Shown: positions 9,855 to 21,338 of the stretch, piece after piece
Layout of the letters: the number at the start of each line of letters is the position of its first letter
Position numbering within the stretch: position 1 is the first letter of the stretch
From: Nitrosospira sp. Nl5
GTDB lineage: Bacteria > Pseudomonadota > Gammaproteobacteria > Burkholderiales > Nitrosomonadaceae
Assembly (NCBI RefSeq): GCF_900102495.1
Contig: NZ_FMVQ01000011.1
Coordinates: 39,799-103,798 of the forward strand
Direction: 5' to 3'
Length of the DNA: 64,000 nucleotides
Program-made: the position numbers and the translations under genes
Notes under the pieces: generated by a model
What the model was told of the DNA's origin: nothing
Database searches by the model: none
The model's input: the letters and a program-made list of their open reading frames with translations, nothing else

Positions 9855-10079
9855 TTAAGCCGTCGCCTGTTTTTCTACCTTTTTTCCGTATTTCTGGCGA
9901 AACTTCTCGACCCGCCCGGCGGTGTCAACAATTTTCTGTTTGCCGGTGTAGAACGGATGACAGACCGAGCACACTTCGATATGCAAAGGCTTGCCCATGG
10001 TTGAACGGGTCTGGAACGTATTGCCGCAACTGCAGGTCACCGTGATTTCCCGATATTCTGGATGAATGTCTGTTTTCAT
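9855..10079 (-). CDS. rpmE: 50S ribosomal protein L31 (zinc-binding form)
   Basis: A 74-residue ribosomal protein of the large subunit, involved in the bridge between subunits. It starts [20 protein letters not shown]. Cys16, Cys18, Cys37 and Cys40 form the CxC...CxxC zinc site, which marks it as the zinc-containing (C+) paralogue. It stands alone between rho and the M48 gene. A clear intrinsic terminator follows. Confidence 0.96.
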   Translation of the reverse strand: MKTDIHPEYREITVTCSCGNTFQTRSTMGKPLHIEVCSVCHPFYTGKQKIVDTAGRVEKFRQKYGKKVEKQATA

Positions 10080-10219
10080 GATTCGTGTCCTTGATCTGTA
10101 TCCGTCCGGCAGGGCTGCGAAACGGAAAGGCGCATATTATCCTTTAATCCGGAAGGGGTTGCAACAAACAACGCATCTGTTACGATCTTTTGGCAAAGAC
10201 TAAATTTTTTAACCTGACT

Positions 10220-11479
10220 TTACACACGCCGCATCGAGTCAAAGAAATCCGCATTGTTTTTTGTGGCCTTGATCTTGTCGAGCAAGAACTCCATTGCATC
10301 CATGTCATCCATCGGATAGAGCAGCTTGCGTAGCACCCAGATTTTCTGTAACACGTCCGGCTTGATGAGCAACTCCTCCTTGCGTGTGCCGGAGCGGTTG
10401 ACGTTGATCGCAGGATAGGTGCGTTTTTCCGCCATGCGCCGATCGAGATGGATTTCCATGTTGCCGGTGCCTTTGAACTCCTCGTAGATCACATCATCCA
10501 TACGCGAGCCGGTATCCACCAGCGCGGTGGCGATAATGGTAAGGGAACCGCCTTCTTCAATGTTGCGTGCGGCGCCAAAAAAACGCTTGGGGCGCTGTAA
10601 TGCGTTGGCATCGACACCGCCGGTCAATACCTTTCCTGACGCGGGTACCACTGTATTGTATGCACGCGCCAGACGGGTAATCGAGTCCAGCAGTATCACC
10701 ACGTCCTTCTTGTGCTCCACCAGTCGCTTGGCTTTTTCGATCACCATGTCGGCGACTTGCACGTGGCGTACCGCAGGCTCATCGAAAGTGGAGGAGACGA
10801 CCTCTCCTCTGACCGAACGGATCATCTCGGTAACCTCTTCCGGGCGCTCGTCTATCAGCAGCACCATCAGGATAACATCGGGATGATTGGCGGCGATCGC
10901 ATGCGCGATATGCTGCAGCATAACGGTTTTTCCCGATTTGGGACTCGCTACCAGCAAGCCGCGCTGTCCCTTGCCGATAGGGGCAATGAGATCAATGATA
11001 CGGCTGGTGACGTTCTCCTCGGCTTTGATGTCACGTTCAAGCAGCAGTCGTTGGGTAGGAAAAAGCGGGGTGAGGTTTTCAAACAGAATTTTATGCTTGG
11101 AATGTTCCGGTGGCTCATTGTTAACCTTGTCCACCTTAACCAGTGCGAAGTAGCGTTCCCCATCCTTTGGCGTACGAATTTCGCCTTCTATCGAATCGCC
11201 GGTATGGAGGTTGAAGCGCCTGATCTGGCTGGGAGAAACATAAATGTCATCGGGCCCCGCCAGGTACGACGTATCTGGCGATCGTAGGAATCCGAAGCCG
11301 TCCTGCAGCACTTCCAATGTGCCTTCGCCAAAAATACTCTCTCCTTTTCGCGCCTGGTTTTTCAGTAGCGCAAAAATGAGATCCTGTTTTCGCAGACGGT
11401 TGGCGCCGTCTATTTCATTGGCGATGGCCATTTCTACCAGTTCGGTGACATGAAAATTCTTGAGATCGGATAAGTGCAT
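10220..11479 (-). CDS. rho: transcription termination factor Rho
   Basis: A 419-residue hexameric RNA helicase that ends transcription of untranslated RNA. Seen: the N-terminal helical SAP-like region ([18 protein letters not shown]), the cold-shock-like primary RNA-binding domain ([20 protein letters not shown]), the ATPase P-loop ASPKSGKT, Walker B in [14 protein letters not shown], and the Q/R-loop region [19 protein letters not shown]. The length is standard. It lies 142 bases downstream of trxA on the same strand, the classical trxA-rho arrangement; autogenous attenuation in that gap is likely by analogy. Confidence 0.97.
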   Translation of the reverse strand: MHLSDLKNFHVTELVEMAIANEIDGANRLRKQDLIFALLKNQARKGESIFGEGTLEVLQDGFGFLRSPDTSYLAGPDDIYVSPSQIRRFNLHTGDSIEGEIRTPKDGERYFALVKVDKVNNEPPEHSKHKILFENLTPLFPTQRLLLERDIKAEENVTSRIIDLIAPIGKGQRGLLVASPKSGKTVMLQHIAHAIAANHPDVILMVLLIDERPEEVTEMIRSVRGEVVSSTFDEPAVRHVQVADMVIEKAKRLVEHKKDVVILLDSITRLARAYNTVVPASGKVLTGGVDANALQRPKRFFGAARNIEEGGSLTIIATALVDTGSRMDDVIYEEFKGTGNMEIHLDRRMAEKRTYPAINVNRSGTRKEELLIKPDVLQKIWVLRKLLYPMDDMDAMEFLLDKIKATKNNADFFDSMRRV

Positions 11480-11621
11480 GGACGGAATTCGTGGGTGAAA
11501 AGACAGGGGCGTAAAGCGTCAGAAAACGTTGGGGGAATGCGATGGGGCGGAACAAGAATTAGAAGCGGTGAATCTAATCGGATTCCGCTTTAGGGAGGCG
11601 GTGACTATAAGGTTAGCGAGT

Positions 11622-11948
11622 TTAGATGTGGCTGTCAATAAAAGCCGTCAACTGGGATTTGGATAGAGCGCCGACTTTGGTCGCCTCAATGTTGCCGTTC
11701 TTGAACAGCATCAGAGTGGGGATGCCACGGATACCGTATTTCGGCGGCGTAGCCTGGTTCTCGTCTATATTGAGTTTTGCTACCTTGAGGCGCTCTCCGT
11801 ATTCCTTGGCAACTTCGTCCAGGATGGGTGCGATCATCTTGCACGGTCCACACCATTCCGCCCAATAATCCACGAGCACGGGAACGGGTGACTGTAGTAC
11901 TTCGGCTTCAAATGTTCCATCGGAAACGTAATGGATATGCTGGTTCAT
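11622..11948 (-). CDS. trxA: thioredoxin 1
   Basis: A 108-residue cytoplasmic disulfide reductase with the active site WCGPC in [13 protein letters not shown] and the cis-Pro loop in [14 protein letters not shown]. It supplies electrons to ribonucleotide reductase, sulfate-assimilation enzymes and methionine sulfoxide reductases. The ATG at 11948 ([10 protein letters not shown]) is preferred to the longer open frame because the usual thioredoxin N-terminus starts here and GAGAGCC precedes it. It is upstream of rho in the same orientation. Confidence 0.96.
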   Translation of the reverse strand: MNQHIHYVSDGTFEAEVLQSPVPVLVDYWAEWCGPCKMIAPILDEVAKEYGERLKVAKLNIDENQATPPKYGIRGIPTLMLFKNGNIEATKVGALSKSQLTAFIDSHI

Positions 11949-12285
11949 GGGGCTCTCGTTCAAAGGTTGATATATTCGGCTGATGACGCGCCGCAAAGCG
12001 GAGGTATATAGTCGCTATATGGCGGAATCGGTCAGAATGGATCTACAGGGTAACAGAAATTACGTGCTGGAGAAATTGCGTACTTTCACAGCCTCATATG
12101 CTAGCGAAAAAATCTGCGAAAGGAAAGTATCACATTATAATCCATTATAACCAGGGCGGAGAAAAAATGCTGCAAGATTAGCATATGCGTTGAGTCAGCG
12201 AGTCAGCGTGAGGAAAAATATCGTTTGAGGATCTCATATCGGAAGCGAATAAGTCCCATGATATATTCCGCTGCTCCCGTCCGCA
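11949..12285. other. intergenic region between trxA and glnS
   Basis: No convincing gene. Two copies of ATTATAA at 12134-12140 and 12144-12150 read as TATAAT on the minus strand and may be overlapping -10 elements for trxA-rho. A TTGCAG-like -35 at 12170-12175 is 20 bases from the nearer one, which is too far to be convincing. Confidence 0.4.
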
Positions 12286-14004
12286 TCAAGCATTTTTTCC
12301 CCATGAATCTCGCATTGTTACCGCACGGTTGAATACCGGCTTACCTTTTTCCGTATTCTCACGGTCGGCGACGAAGTAACCGTGGCGCTCGAATTGGAAG
12401 CGGTCTTCCGGTTGAACCTGGTTGAGCGAGGGTTCCACATAAGCCATGATAATTTTCTTCGAGTTCGGATTGAGATACGTTTTGTAGTCCCTTCCTCCGG
12501 CGTCAGGATGGGCATGGTCAAACAGCCGGTCATAGAGCCGTACTTCGGCTTTTTCCGCGTATTTCGCTGAAAGCCAGTGGATGTTGCCCTTCACCTTGCG
12601 TTTTTCCGCTCCTTCCGTGCCACTCTTGGTGTCCGGGTCATAAGTGCAGTGGATTTCCGTGATCTCATCGCTGGCATTCTTCACGACATTCACGCATTTT
12701 ACGATATAAGCGTAACGCAGTCGCACCTCAGCGCCCGGCGAGAGGCGAAAGTAGCCCTTTGAGCGGGTTTCCATGAAATCACTGCGCTCGATATAAATCG
12801 TTTTCGATAGCGCCACGGACCTTTTTCCCCACTCGGGCTTTTGAGGATGATTGGGGGCCACGCATTCCTCTTCGCTATTTTCCGGGTAATTGTCAATAAC
12901 AACCTTAAGTGGTTCCAGGACGGCAATGCGCCGGGGGGCGCGTTCATTCAAGTCTTCACGAAGACAGTCTTCCAATACCCCCATGTCTATCCATGAATCC
13001 GCTTTGCTGACCCCAATGCGCTCGGCGAAAAGACGGATGGATTGCGGCGTATAGCCCCGGCGGCGCAACCCTGCCAAAGTATTCATGCGCGGATCGTCCC
13101 AGCCACTAACGAAACCGCCTTCAACCAGTTCTATCAGCTTGCGTTTGCTCATTACGGCGTAGGCGAGATTCAATCTGGCAAACTCGATTTGCTGGGGGTG
13201 ACATGGAACAACGTCTTTCAATTGATCCAGTATCCAGTCGTAGAGAGGGCGATGATCTTCAAACTCCAGCGTGCAAAGAGAGTGAGTAATTTTCTCCAGA
13301 GCATCAGAAATGCAATGCGTGTAATCATACATCGGGTAGATGCACCATTTATCGCCAGTGCGGTGATGATACACGCGGCGGATGCGGTAGATGACAGGGT
13401 CTCGCAGGTTGATATTGGGAGACGTCATGTCGATTTTGACACGCAACACGTGAGCACCGTCGGCGAATTCACCTGCCTTCATGCGCCGGAACAGGTCGAG
13501 ATTTTCAGCGACGGTACGCTCCCGGTATGGACTATTCGTGCCGGCCTCCGTCAGTGTGCCGCGTAGAGAACGGATTTCCTCGACGGTGAGGCTATCCACA
13601 TAAGCTTTTCCCCGATTGATGAGGTATTCGGCAAACTCGAAAAGTTTGTCAAAATAGTCGGAAGCATAGTGCAGGTGTTTTCCCCAATCGAAGCCGAGCC
13701 ACCTTACCGAATCGATTATGGAGTCGACATACTCCTGCTCCTCTTTTTCGGGATTGGTGTCGTCAAAGCGCAGATGACATATGCCGTTATAATCATGCGC
13801 AAGGCCGAAATTGAGGCAAATGCTTTTGGCATGACCAATATGCAGGTAGCCATTAGGTTCAGGCGGAAAACGCGTTTCCACGCGTCCCTTCCACTTGCCG
13901 GTACGATTGTCCTCCTCAACAATGTTGCGGATAAAGTTGGAACCGGGCGGTACGCCGGAAATACTTGCAGGATCATCTTTCAAGTCAGCCTCCGGTATGT
14001 TCAT
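12286..14004 (-). CDS. glnS: glutaminyl-tRNA synthetase
   Basis: A 572-residue class I aminoacyl-tRNA synthetase that charges tRNA-Gln in the cytoplasm. The HIGH signature is in [12 protein letters not shown] and the KMSKS-equivalent is VMSKRKL. The [18 protein letters not shown] stretch is diagnostic of the GlnRS/GluRS group, and the C-terminal beta-barrel anticodon-binding domain is complete. GlnS rather than GatCAB-based charging is usual in beta/gammaproteobacteria. It is convergent with nothing nearby and divergent from birA. Confidence 0.97.
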   Translation of the reverse strand: MNIPEADLKDDPASISGVPPGSNFIRNIVEEDNRTGKWKGRVETRFPPEPNGYLHIGHAKSICLNFGLAHDYNGICHLRFDDTNPEKEEQEYVDSIIDSVRWLGFDWGKHLHYASDYFDKLFEFAEYLINRGKAYVDSLTVEEIRSLRGTLTEAGTNSPYRERTVAENLDLFRRMKAGEFADGAHVLRVKIDMTSPNINLRDPVIYRIRRVYHHRTGDKWCIYPMYDYTHCISDALEKITHSLCTLEFEDHRPLYDWILDQLKDVVPCHPQQIEFARLNLAYAVMSKRKLIELVEGGFVSGWDDPRMNTLAGLRRRGYTPQSIRLFAERIGVSKADSWIDMGVLEDCLREDLNERAPRRIAVLEPLKVVIDNYPENSEEECVAPNHPQKPEWGKRSVALSKTIYIERSDFMETRSKGYFRLSPGAEVRLRYAYIVKCVNVVKNASDEITEIHCTYDPDTKSGTEGAEKRKVKGNIHWLSAKYAEKAEVRLYDRLFDHAHPDAGGRDYKTYLNPNSKKIIMAYVEPSLNQVQPEDRFQFERHGYFVADRENTEKGKPVFNRAVTMRDSWGKNA

Positions 14005-14157
14005 TCATTTGCCTGATTCAGGTTGAACCGCAAGGCTGTCTATTATAGTAGGAATAGTGTTTTATTACGGTTGAATCCGGGGAACATTGCGCGGCAATGG
14101 ATGATCCGGGTAGGCGGCCGTGGCACAGCCTGCAATTTTTCCACTACACTGATTGAT

Positions 14158-15147
14158 ATGAAACCTCTCACTTTTTCCATTCTGCGTTTATTGAGTGATG
14201 GCGAATTTCATTCCGGTGTAGCCATCGCGCAGAACCTCGATGTATCGCGCGCCGGGGTTTCCAATGCGCTGCGCGGGCTGGATCAAATCGGCTTGACGGT
14301 GCATAAAGTTCATGGCCGGGGCTACCGCCTGCTGGAACCGGTGCAATGGCTGGAGAAAGGCATTATTCTGAAACATCTCGGTGAGGAAGCGAGCAATTTT
14401 GACCTCGAAGTGCTGGATACTGTCGAGTCAACCAGCAGCTTGTTGCTGCAAAAAGCTGCCACGGAGTTGAGCTCCCCCAGTACTGGTACTCATGCGGTGG
14501 CGACGGAGTTGCAGACAAGCGGACGCGGACGACGCGGGCGACAATGGCATTCCGGGTTGGGGGACGGGCTCGCCTTTTCCCTGTTGTGGCGCTTCCAGCA
14601 GGGGGCAAGCTTTCTGTCGGGTTTAAGCCTGGCGGTTGGAGTCGCTATTATCCGTGCACTGAAATCTGCCGGGATCGAAGGTGTAACGCTTAAATGGCCG
14701 AACGATGTGATGTTTAACTTCTGTAAGCTGGCGGGCATACTGATCGAACTGCAGGGGGATATGTTTGGCCCTACCGTTGCCGTGATTGGGGTGGGTATGA
14801 ACCTGAAGTTAGCGGGGAACGTACAGGCTCGCATAGATCAGGGTGCAACAGACGTATTTTCCGCCACGGGTAAAATGCCGGACCGTAATAAATTGCTGGC
14901 TGCGCTATTGATTGAGCTCATACTGGTGTTAAGAGAGTTTGAGCACCGAGGCTTTGCTCCGTTCAAGAAAGAATGGACGGATCATCATATTTGCGAAAAT
15001 AAACCTGTCACGCTTCGCCTACCCGATGGCTCGAGTCAGGAGGGGATGGTGCATGGCGTGACGGATGACGGGTCGTTACTGCTACGAACCTCCGTGGAAA
15101 CGCGTGGCTACAGCAGTGGCGAGGTCACGCTGTGCAGAATGATATGA
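14158..15147 (+). CDS. birA: bifunctional biotin--[acetyl-CoA-carboxylase] ligase/biotin repressor
   Basis: A 329-residue protein with an N-terminal winged helix-turn-helix (SILRLLSDGEFHSGVAIAQN, about 5-65) and a biotin ligase domain carrying the biotinyl-AMP loop GRGRRGRQW, the KWPNDV motif and a C-terminal SH3-like domain. It biotinylates the biotin carboxyl carrier protein and probably represses biotin genes. The start at 14158 (MKPLTFS) is chosen over a frame 45 codons longer because the extension has no family similarity. It overlaps coaX by four bases (ATGA), so the pair is translationally coupled. Confidence 0.95.
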   Translation: MKPLTFSILRLLSDGEFHSGVAIAQNLDVSRAGVSNALRGLDQIGLTVHKVHGRGYRLLEPVQWLEKGIILKHLGEEASNFDLEVLDTVESTSSLLLQKAATELSSPSTGTHAVATELQTSGRGRRGRQWHSGLGDGLAFSLLWRFQQGASFLSGLSLAVGVAIIRALKSAGIEGVTLKWPNDVMFNFCKLAGILIELQGDMFGPTVAVIGVGMNLKLAGNVQARIDQGATDVFSATGKMPDRNKLLAALLIELILVLREFEHRGFAPFKKEWTDHHICENKPVTLRLPDGSSQEGMVHGVTDDGSLLLRTSVETRGYSSGEVTLCRMI

Positions 15148-15902
15148 AAACTTTCTTACTGGCTGTCGATTCCGGTAATACTCACGTTAAGTGGGGGCTG
15201 CATGACGAGCGCAACTGGCTGAAACAAGGGGCCGTGGTCCAAGGCGATCCGGGCGGAAAGGCGCTGCTGGAGCGAGAGTGGCAAGATCTAGGGGAACCCG
15301 GATGTATCGTCGTATCCAACGTTGCCGGCCTGCAGGCGAAGGCGGACTTATCCGAGCTGTTTTCACGCTGGAAGGCGGAGCCACAATGGATCATTGCCAC
15401 CGCATATCAGTGCGGTGTGCGCAATTATTACGCGGATCCTGCACAGCTCGGCAGCGACCGCTGGGCGGCGCTAATCGCCGCGTGGGAGTTGCAACGACAG
15501 GGCTGCCTGGTAGTGGACGTTGGCACTGCCATGACCATTGACGCGCTTTCCGACACAGGGGAATTTCTCGGCGGAATAATTACCCCTGGATTTGATCTAA
15601 TGCGGAAAACCCTGACGGAGAATATAGCGTCGTTGAAATCCGATGGCGGAAGACTTTGCGATTACCCTGACAGCACCGTCGACGCTATATACAGTGGCGC
15701 GGTACATGCGCTGGCGGGCGCGGTGGAGCGCATGGCGGTGTTACTCACAACTACGCTGGGCCATGCGCCTGACTGCATCGTCAGTGGCGGTGGAGCCCAG
15801 CAGCTACAGCCGCAGCTTAACTTGGATGCAAGGGTAGTGGATAATCTGGTGTTGGACGGGCTCATACTGATTGCCCGGGAGAGCTCTGAAATATCGCCAT
15901 AA
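15144..15902 (+). CDS. coaX: type III pantothenate kinase
   Basis: A 252-residue CoaX-type kinase of the ASKHA fold that phosphorylates pantothenate in the first step of CoA synthesis. It opens with the phosphate-binding DSGNTHVKWG motif. LGSDRWAALIAAW and VVDVGTAMTIDAL are the pantothenate and Asp base motifs, and GGIITPGF follows. Its ATG overlaps the birA stop as ATGA. The product pathway also feeds the phosphopantetheine arms needed by the megasynthases later in the window. Confidence 0.96.
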   Translation: MKTFLLAVDSGNTHVKWGLHDERNWLKQGAVVQGDPGGKALLEREWQDLGEPGCIVVSNVAGLQAKADLSELFSRWKAEPQWIIATAYQCGVRNYYADPAQLGSDRWAALIAAWELQRQGCLVVDVGTAMTIDALSDTGEFLGGIITPGFDLMRKTLTENIASLKSDGGRLCDYPDSTVDAIYSGAVHALAGAVERMAVLLTTTLGHAPDCIVSGGGAQQLQPQLNLDARVVDNLVLDGLILIARESSEISP

Positions 15903-16137
15903 ATTTAGAATGCCGATGATATAGTCGAGAATTGATTTTTTGTGGCTGCGCCTGACTTGAACCCAGATAATCCATTAGGCTCTGCAAGCCTACCCGAGTG
16001 CTGGCAGCCAGTTTGCGGCCATTTTTGCCGCTGCTCGGCGTCCAAGACCAGGCTATGACTCTCCCACCGACAAGACCGTCTCGCAACCTCCCTCACCATC
16101 ATCTCGCGTCCTAATGGATTATCTGGGTTAAAAACAC

Positions 16138-16830
16138 ATGCCGGTTTTCCAGCACACAACCTTTTACACGACTGCCAACCACTTGCGAGACTTGCCGCCG
16201 GCGGACGGAGTGGAGATTGCTTTTGCCGGGCGCTCCAATGCGGGGAAGTCCAGTGCTATTAATTCGCTCACCAATCGTGGGCGTCTTGCTTTCGTCAGTA
16301 AAACGCCGGGACGTACGCAGCACATCAACTTCTTTCAACTGGGAAGCGGTCGTTTTCTCGTCGATCTGCCTGGCTACGGTTATGCTAAAGTACCGGCTGA
16401 AATCCGTCAGCATTGGGAACATCTGCTCAGCACCTACCTTCAGACTCGGGAATCGCTTCACGGCATGGTGCTTATCATGGACGTGCGGCATCCATTAACC
16501 CCGCTGGACCGGCGGATGCTGGCGTGGTTCTCCGCAACTGGAAAACCGGTACATGTATTGCTTACCAAATCGGATAAGCTTAGCCGGGAGCAGGCGGGAA
16601 AGATTTTCAGGAATGTGCTGTCTTTTTTACGCGAGACCTATCCGCAAAGCAGCGTACAGTTATTTTCCAGCATGACAAAGGAAGGAGTCGACGAAGCCAC
16701 TGCCGTACTGGGCAACTGGCTTGGACTGGATACGAATACGCGGGAATTAAATTCCGGTCAAAGTCAAAATAAGCCGAAAATAAAAAACCCCCGGTTAAAG
16801 GGGAATAAAACCGGGGGCAAACTACCTTAA
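16138..16830 (+). CDS. engB: ribosome biogenesis GTP-binding protein YsxC/EngB
   Basis: A 230-residue GTPase of the EngB family needed for large-subunit assembly. G1 is [10 protein letters not shown]3 is DLPGYGYA, G4 is LTKSDK, and the switch I region [12 protein letters not shown] is diagnostic of the family. The C-terminal 35 residues are lysine- and asparagine-rich and lie outside the GTPase fold. The DNA for this tail contains a strong hairpin that reads as a terminator on the opposite strand (see 16782-16817). Confidence 0.95.
   Translation: MPVFQHTTFYTTANHLRDLPPADGVEIAFAGRSNAGKSSAINSLTNRGRLAFVSKTPGRTQHINFFQLGSGRFLVDLPGYGYAKVPAEIRQHWEHLLSTYLQTRESLHGMVLIMDVRHPLTPLDRRMLAWFSATGKPVHVLLTKSDKLSREQAGKIFRNVLSFLRETYPQSSVQLFSSMTKEGVDEATAVLGNWLGLDTNTRELNSGQSQNKPKIKNPRLKGNKTGGKLP
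16782..16817 (-). terminator. terminator-like hairpin inside the 3' end of engB, antisense
   Basis: On the minus strand CCCCCGGTT (16809-16817) pairs with AACCGGGGG (16788-16796), followed by TTTTTTA. This is a textbook intrinsic terminator for leftward transcription, yet it is within the engB coding region and no leftward gene lies immediately to its right. Confidence 0.6.
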
Positions 16831-16900
16831 TAGGGGATTAAGGTACCCGCTCAGGGAGGAAAAGCGGGAGACAATCAAACACCGTCTGCAAGTAAGATAA

Positions 16901-17983
<1,083 letters not shown>

Positions 17984-18023
17984 CGCGTATTACAAGACAT
18001 GTGGAACTGCAACCTAAACTCGC

Positions 18024-18056
18024 CCTGTGCGAATTCATCCCCTGCGCGAATTCATC
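18024..18056. repeat. 17-bp tandem duplication between hemB and mrcA
   Basis: Two near-identical copies, CCTGTGCGAATTCATC and CCTGCGCGAATTCATC, occur with a 17-base period and one mismatch. They lie in the convergent gap between hemB and mrcA. Confidence 0.7.
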
Positions 18057-18154
18057 ATAAATATGAAGATTAAGTGGCACAAAATATCCTTGTAGATAGC
18101 CCAGCTAAAAAACGTGTGGAAAACGTGGCCGACTGCCAAGCTCACGTTCATAAT

Positions 18155-20479
18155 TTACCGCGACAATAAGTCGCTTATTATATCTTCCACCGGACTCGCG
18201 TTATCCTCGACTTTGTCATCCGCCTCGGGGGGTAACTGCTCCTGCAGAAAATGCTCCGTCATCGTACCTTCGGCTTCCCGCAAGCCGGTTTCGGGATTGA
18301 TTCTGGCTGTCGTAATGCCTGGCGGGGGTGCATAAACCGCCTTTGGAACACCTTTCAGTACCTTGCTCATATAGCTTATCCACATCGGCAGGGCGGCGTG
18401 GCCGCCGGTTTCGTTATTCCCCAACGATTTAGGGTTGTCAAAGCCAATCCAGGCAATGGCGACCAGATCGGCCTGGTAACCGCAAAACCAGGCGTCCACA
18501 TAATTGCTGGTAGTGCCGGTTTTACCAGCCAGATCGGAGCGACCTAATTGTTTTGCTTTCGTTGCGGTGCCGCGTTGCACCACATCTTGCATGATGCTGG
18601 TCATCAAAAAAGCGTTGCGCGGGTCGATGATCTGCTTCGCCTTTTCTGCCGCCAGTGCTGGTTGCGATTGCTCCAAGATATTGCCTTTCACATCCTCTAT
18701 GCGTTGGATGAAATAGGGGGATACGCGAAAACCTCCATTAGCGAATGCCGCATAGCCCACTGCCATCTGCATCGGTGTAACCGAACCGGCGCCTAACGCC
18801 ATGGGCAAATAAGGAGGATGCTGCTTTGGATCGAAACCAAAGCGTGCGACATAATCCTGCGCATATTGAATGCCAATTGCCTGGAGAATACGAATTGACA
18901 CCAGATTCTTGGATTTGGCAAGCCCTTCGCGCATCCGCAGCGGACCTTCGTAATTGCCGTCGAAATTCCTCGGGTCCCATTGCTCGCTTCCCGTTTCCTC
19001 CGCAGTGTAGGAGAGCGGCGCATCGTTGATGACCGTTGCTGGCGTGAAGCCTTTTTCCAGGGAAGCGGAATAAATGAATGGCTTGAAACTAGAGCCTGGC
19101 TGACGCCATGCCTGTGTGACGTGGTTGAACTGACTGCGATTGAAGTCGAATCCCCCCACCATTGCGCGAATCGTTCCATCTCGCGCATTGATTGAAACAA
19201 ACGCAGCTTCGACCTGGGGAAGCTGTACAATTTGCCACGCCCCTTTCTCGTTCTTCCGTATCCGGATTAATGACCCCGGGCGAATATGCTGCTGATTGGA
19301 GCCTGCATTGCCGGTAAGAAATTTCTGCGCGAACTTGAGGCCATCACTCGTAATCTCAATGATTTCTCCGCCTTTGCGATATGCCTTGACGAACTTCGGG
19401 TTGGCGACCAGCGTCACGGCAGCATAAATGTCACCGCTGTCGGCTATCTCCTGTAGCGCATCTTCCAGTATCTCCTCCCGATCCAGATCACTTTTCGCCA
19501 GATCGATCACGGCCTCGGGGCCGCGATAGCCGTGACGCCTGTCATAATCCATCACGCCCTGGCGGACCGCCTTATAGGCGGCTTCCTGATCCAGTCGCGT
19601 TACCGTGGTATAGACCCTGTAACCTTTGGTGTAGGCATCGTCCTGGAAGCGTTCATACATGGCCTGACGTGCCATTTCCGCCACATGATCCGCACGCATG
19701 ACGAATTCCTGCGACTCGCGCTTGACACGCACCGGTTGTTTTTCCGCTTCTTTAAACTCCTCGGCAGAGATATAGCCCAGGTCGTGCATGCGCCGCAGGA
19801 CGTAAAGCTGACGTGCCTTGGCGCGCTTGATGTTGACCACGGGGTTGAAGCGTGATGGGGCTTTGGGAAGGCCGGCGAGCATAGCTGCTTCAGCAAGGTT
19901 AATGTCATTCAGGGTTTTACCAAAATAGACCTGTGCCGCGGTAGCGAAACCGTAGGCGCGCTGCCCGAGATAAATCTGGTTGAAGTAAAGTTCGAGAATC
20001 TCGTCCTTGCTTAAGCTGTGTTCAATCTTGAATGCGAGCAGCGCTTCACTGAATTTACGGTTCAGTGTTTTCTCCTTGGTCAGGAAAAAATTCCGAGCAA
20101 CCTGCATTGTAATGGTGCTGGCGCCCTGCCGTACGCCGCCAGACGTGAAATTGGAATACGCCGCGCGCAGTATGCCGGTGTAGTCCACCCCTCCGTGCTG
20201 ATAGAACCGGTCGTCTTCGGCAGCCAGAATTGCCTGCTTGAGGCGTTGGGGTGCCGTACTGATTTTGACCACCTGGCGACGCTCTTCGCCGAATTCCCCG
20301 ATCAGGAAGCCTTCCGCGCTGTAGACCCGCAAAGGAATTTTCGGGCGATAATCGGTCAGTGCTTCAAGCGAGGGCAGGGTGGGGATAGTAACCAGCGCTG
20401 CAAACCCGGCCAGCAGAATACCGAGCAGACTCAGCGCAAAAAATGCGGCGATCGGGTAAACCCACCACCTGGCTAGCAT
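18155..20479 (-). CDS. mrcA: penicillin-binding protein 1A (bifunctional transglycosylase/transpeptidase)
   Basis: About 774 residues. One N-terminal membrane anchor (YPIAAFFALSLLGILLAGF) leads into the GT51 glycosyltransferase (AAEDDRFYQHGGVDYTGI with the catalytic Glu, then QGASTITMQVARNFFL), an OB-like insert, and the transpeptidase with SSFK, SKN and KTGTT motifs. It polymerises and cross-links peptidoglycan in the periplasm. The ATG at 20479 is preferred; a TTG three codons upstream is also in frame. In many betaproteobacteria pilM-Q genes lie divergently upstream; they are absent here. Confidence 0.95.
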   Translation of the reverse strand: MLARWWVYPIAAFFALSLLGILLAGFAALVTIPTLPSLEALTDYRPKIPLRVYSAEGFLIGEFGEERRQVVKISTAPQRLKQAILAAEDDRFYQHGGVDYTGILRAAYSNFTSGGVRQGASTITMQVARNFFLTKEKTLNRKFSEALLAFKIEHSLSKDEILELYFNQIYLGQRAYGFATAAQVYFGKTLNDINLAEAAMLAGLPKAPSRFNPVVNIKRAKARQLYVLRRMHDLGYISAEEFKEAEKQPVRVKRESQEFVMRADHVAEMARQAMYERFQDDAYTKGYRVYTTVTRLDQEAAYKAVRQGVMDYDRRHGYRGPEAVIDLAKSDLDREEILEDALQEIADSGDIYAAVTLVANPKFVKAYRKGGEIIEITSDGLKFAQKFLTGNAGSNQQHIRPGSLIRIRKNEKGAWQIVQLPQVEAAFVSINARDGTIRAMVGGFDFNRSQFNHVTQAWRQPGSSFKPFIYSASLEKGFTPATVINDAPLSYTAEETGSEQWDPRNFDGNYEGPLRMREGLAKSKNLVSIRILQAIGIQYAQDYVARFGFDPKQHPPYLPMALGAGSVTPMQMAVGYAAFANGGFRVSPYFIQRIEDVKGNILEQSQPALAAEKAKQIIDPRNAFLMTSIMQDVVQRGTATKAKQLGRSDLAGKTGTTSNYVDAWFCGYQADLVAIAWIGFDNPKSLGNNETGGHAALPMWISYMSKVLKGVPKAVYAPPPGITTARINPETGLREAEGTMTEHFLQEQLPPEADDKVEDNASPVEDIISDLLSR

Positions 20480-20955
20480 GTGGGACAAATTTTGAAGAAG
20501 GGAGTCAAAATGAATATCTGCAATGATAAGAGGCCGACTTCAATCCTGAATTCAAAAAATATAGCGAGATGAAGTATAAAGTCGAAAACCTTTCGGGGAT
20601 CGTGAATCCTGATTTTTTGTCGTGGCCAGTTCGCCCGTTCTTGTCGCGGTCTTGCTGAAAGTGTGCAATTATAAAGTATGCGCTGGAAAGAATACGCTAT
20701 AGATGGTTTTGAATAACAAAAGTGCTGTCAAGCTACGTTCTTATCGCGGAACTGTCGTGCAGCCTGTCGGACTTAAAGGAAATCGGCAGCAAAAGCGCCT
20801 GCCCGGTCTATATTCCACCGCTTTTTCTGCCCATAGAACAACTATTGACCTTCAGAATCGCCAAAATCTGGTCCTCGCCCAGTCACTTTTTGGCATCGAT
20901 TCTTCAAGTCCGGCAGGCCGCCAGCCATGGGAACCCGAGAGATGCGGTTATGAAG
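20480..20955. other. intergenic region upstream of mrcA
   Basis: No supported gene. Two overlapping plus-strand open frames (20703-20972 and 20722-20967) have no start signal and no recognisable similarity. The stretch TTATAAAG near 20670 reads TATAAT on the minus strand and could be a -10 for mrcA, but no good -35 was found. I do not see pilM here. Confidence 0.35.
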
Positions 20956-21336
20956 TCAGGAAAATAACGTAGGACTTTTCGTTAAAGCGACCAGTACGAT
21001 ATAAAGAAAAACGACCTGAGCCGCTATCCACGCGGAAATTCTCGTTTTCCGGGTTTTTCCGTATTTCAATGCCGTCATGCCGAGCCCGATATAAAGCAAC
21101 AGTCCAGTGATTTTGGCGCTGAGCCATGAATTATTTATTGGATCCTGGTGGATCATGATGGCCAGCGCAATCGCGCTTGTCAGCAGCACGGTATCCACTA
21201 CATGCGGTGTAATTTTTACCCAGCGTTGCTGCAGCACGGTGGATTCCTGCATCATCCATATGCCACGCAAAGAAAACAGCAGATAACTGATTGCAACGCT
21301 GGTGACATGAATCATCTTTAGGCTTGCATAGCCCAT
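20956..21336 (-). CDS. SirB-family membrane protein
   Basis: A 126-residue protein with four predicted membrane segments. It matches the SirB family pattern: a start like MIHVTSVAISYLLFSLRG, then RWVKITPHVVDTVLLTSAIALA, and KITGLLLYIGLGMTALKYGKT. The function is uncharacterised; family members occur in many proteobacteria. GGAGAA precedes the ATG. It lies two bases after the gene for another small membrane protein and is surely co-transcribed with it. Confidence 0.8.
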   Translation of the reverse strand: MGYASLKMIHVTSVAISYLLFSLRGIWMMQESTVLQQRWVKITPHVVDTVLLTSAIALAIMIHQDPINNSWLSAKITGLLLYIGLGMTALKYGKTRKTRISAWIAAQVVFLYIVLVALTKSPTLFS

Positions 21337-21338
21337 GC

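Noticed and set aside
10712..11287. 191-codon plus-strand open frame
   Set aside because: Lies wholly inside rho on the other strand.
20703..20972. Possible pilM start divergent from mrcA
   Set aside because: The translated frames do not show the PilM N-terminal motif and are closed before any conserved region.
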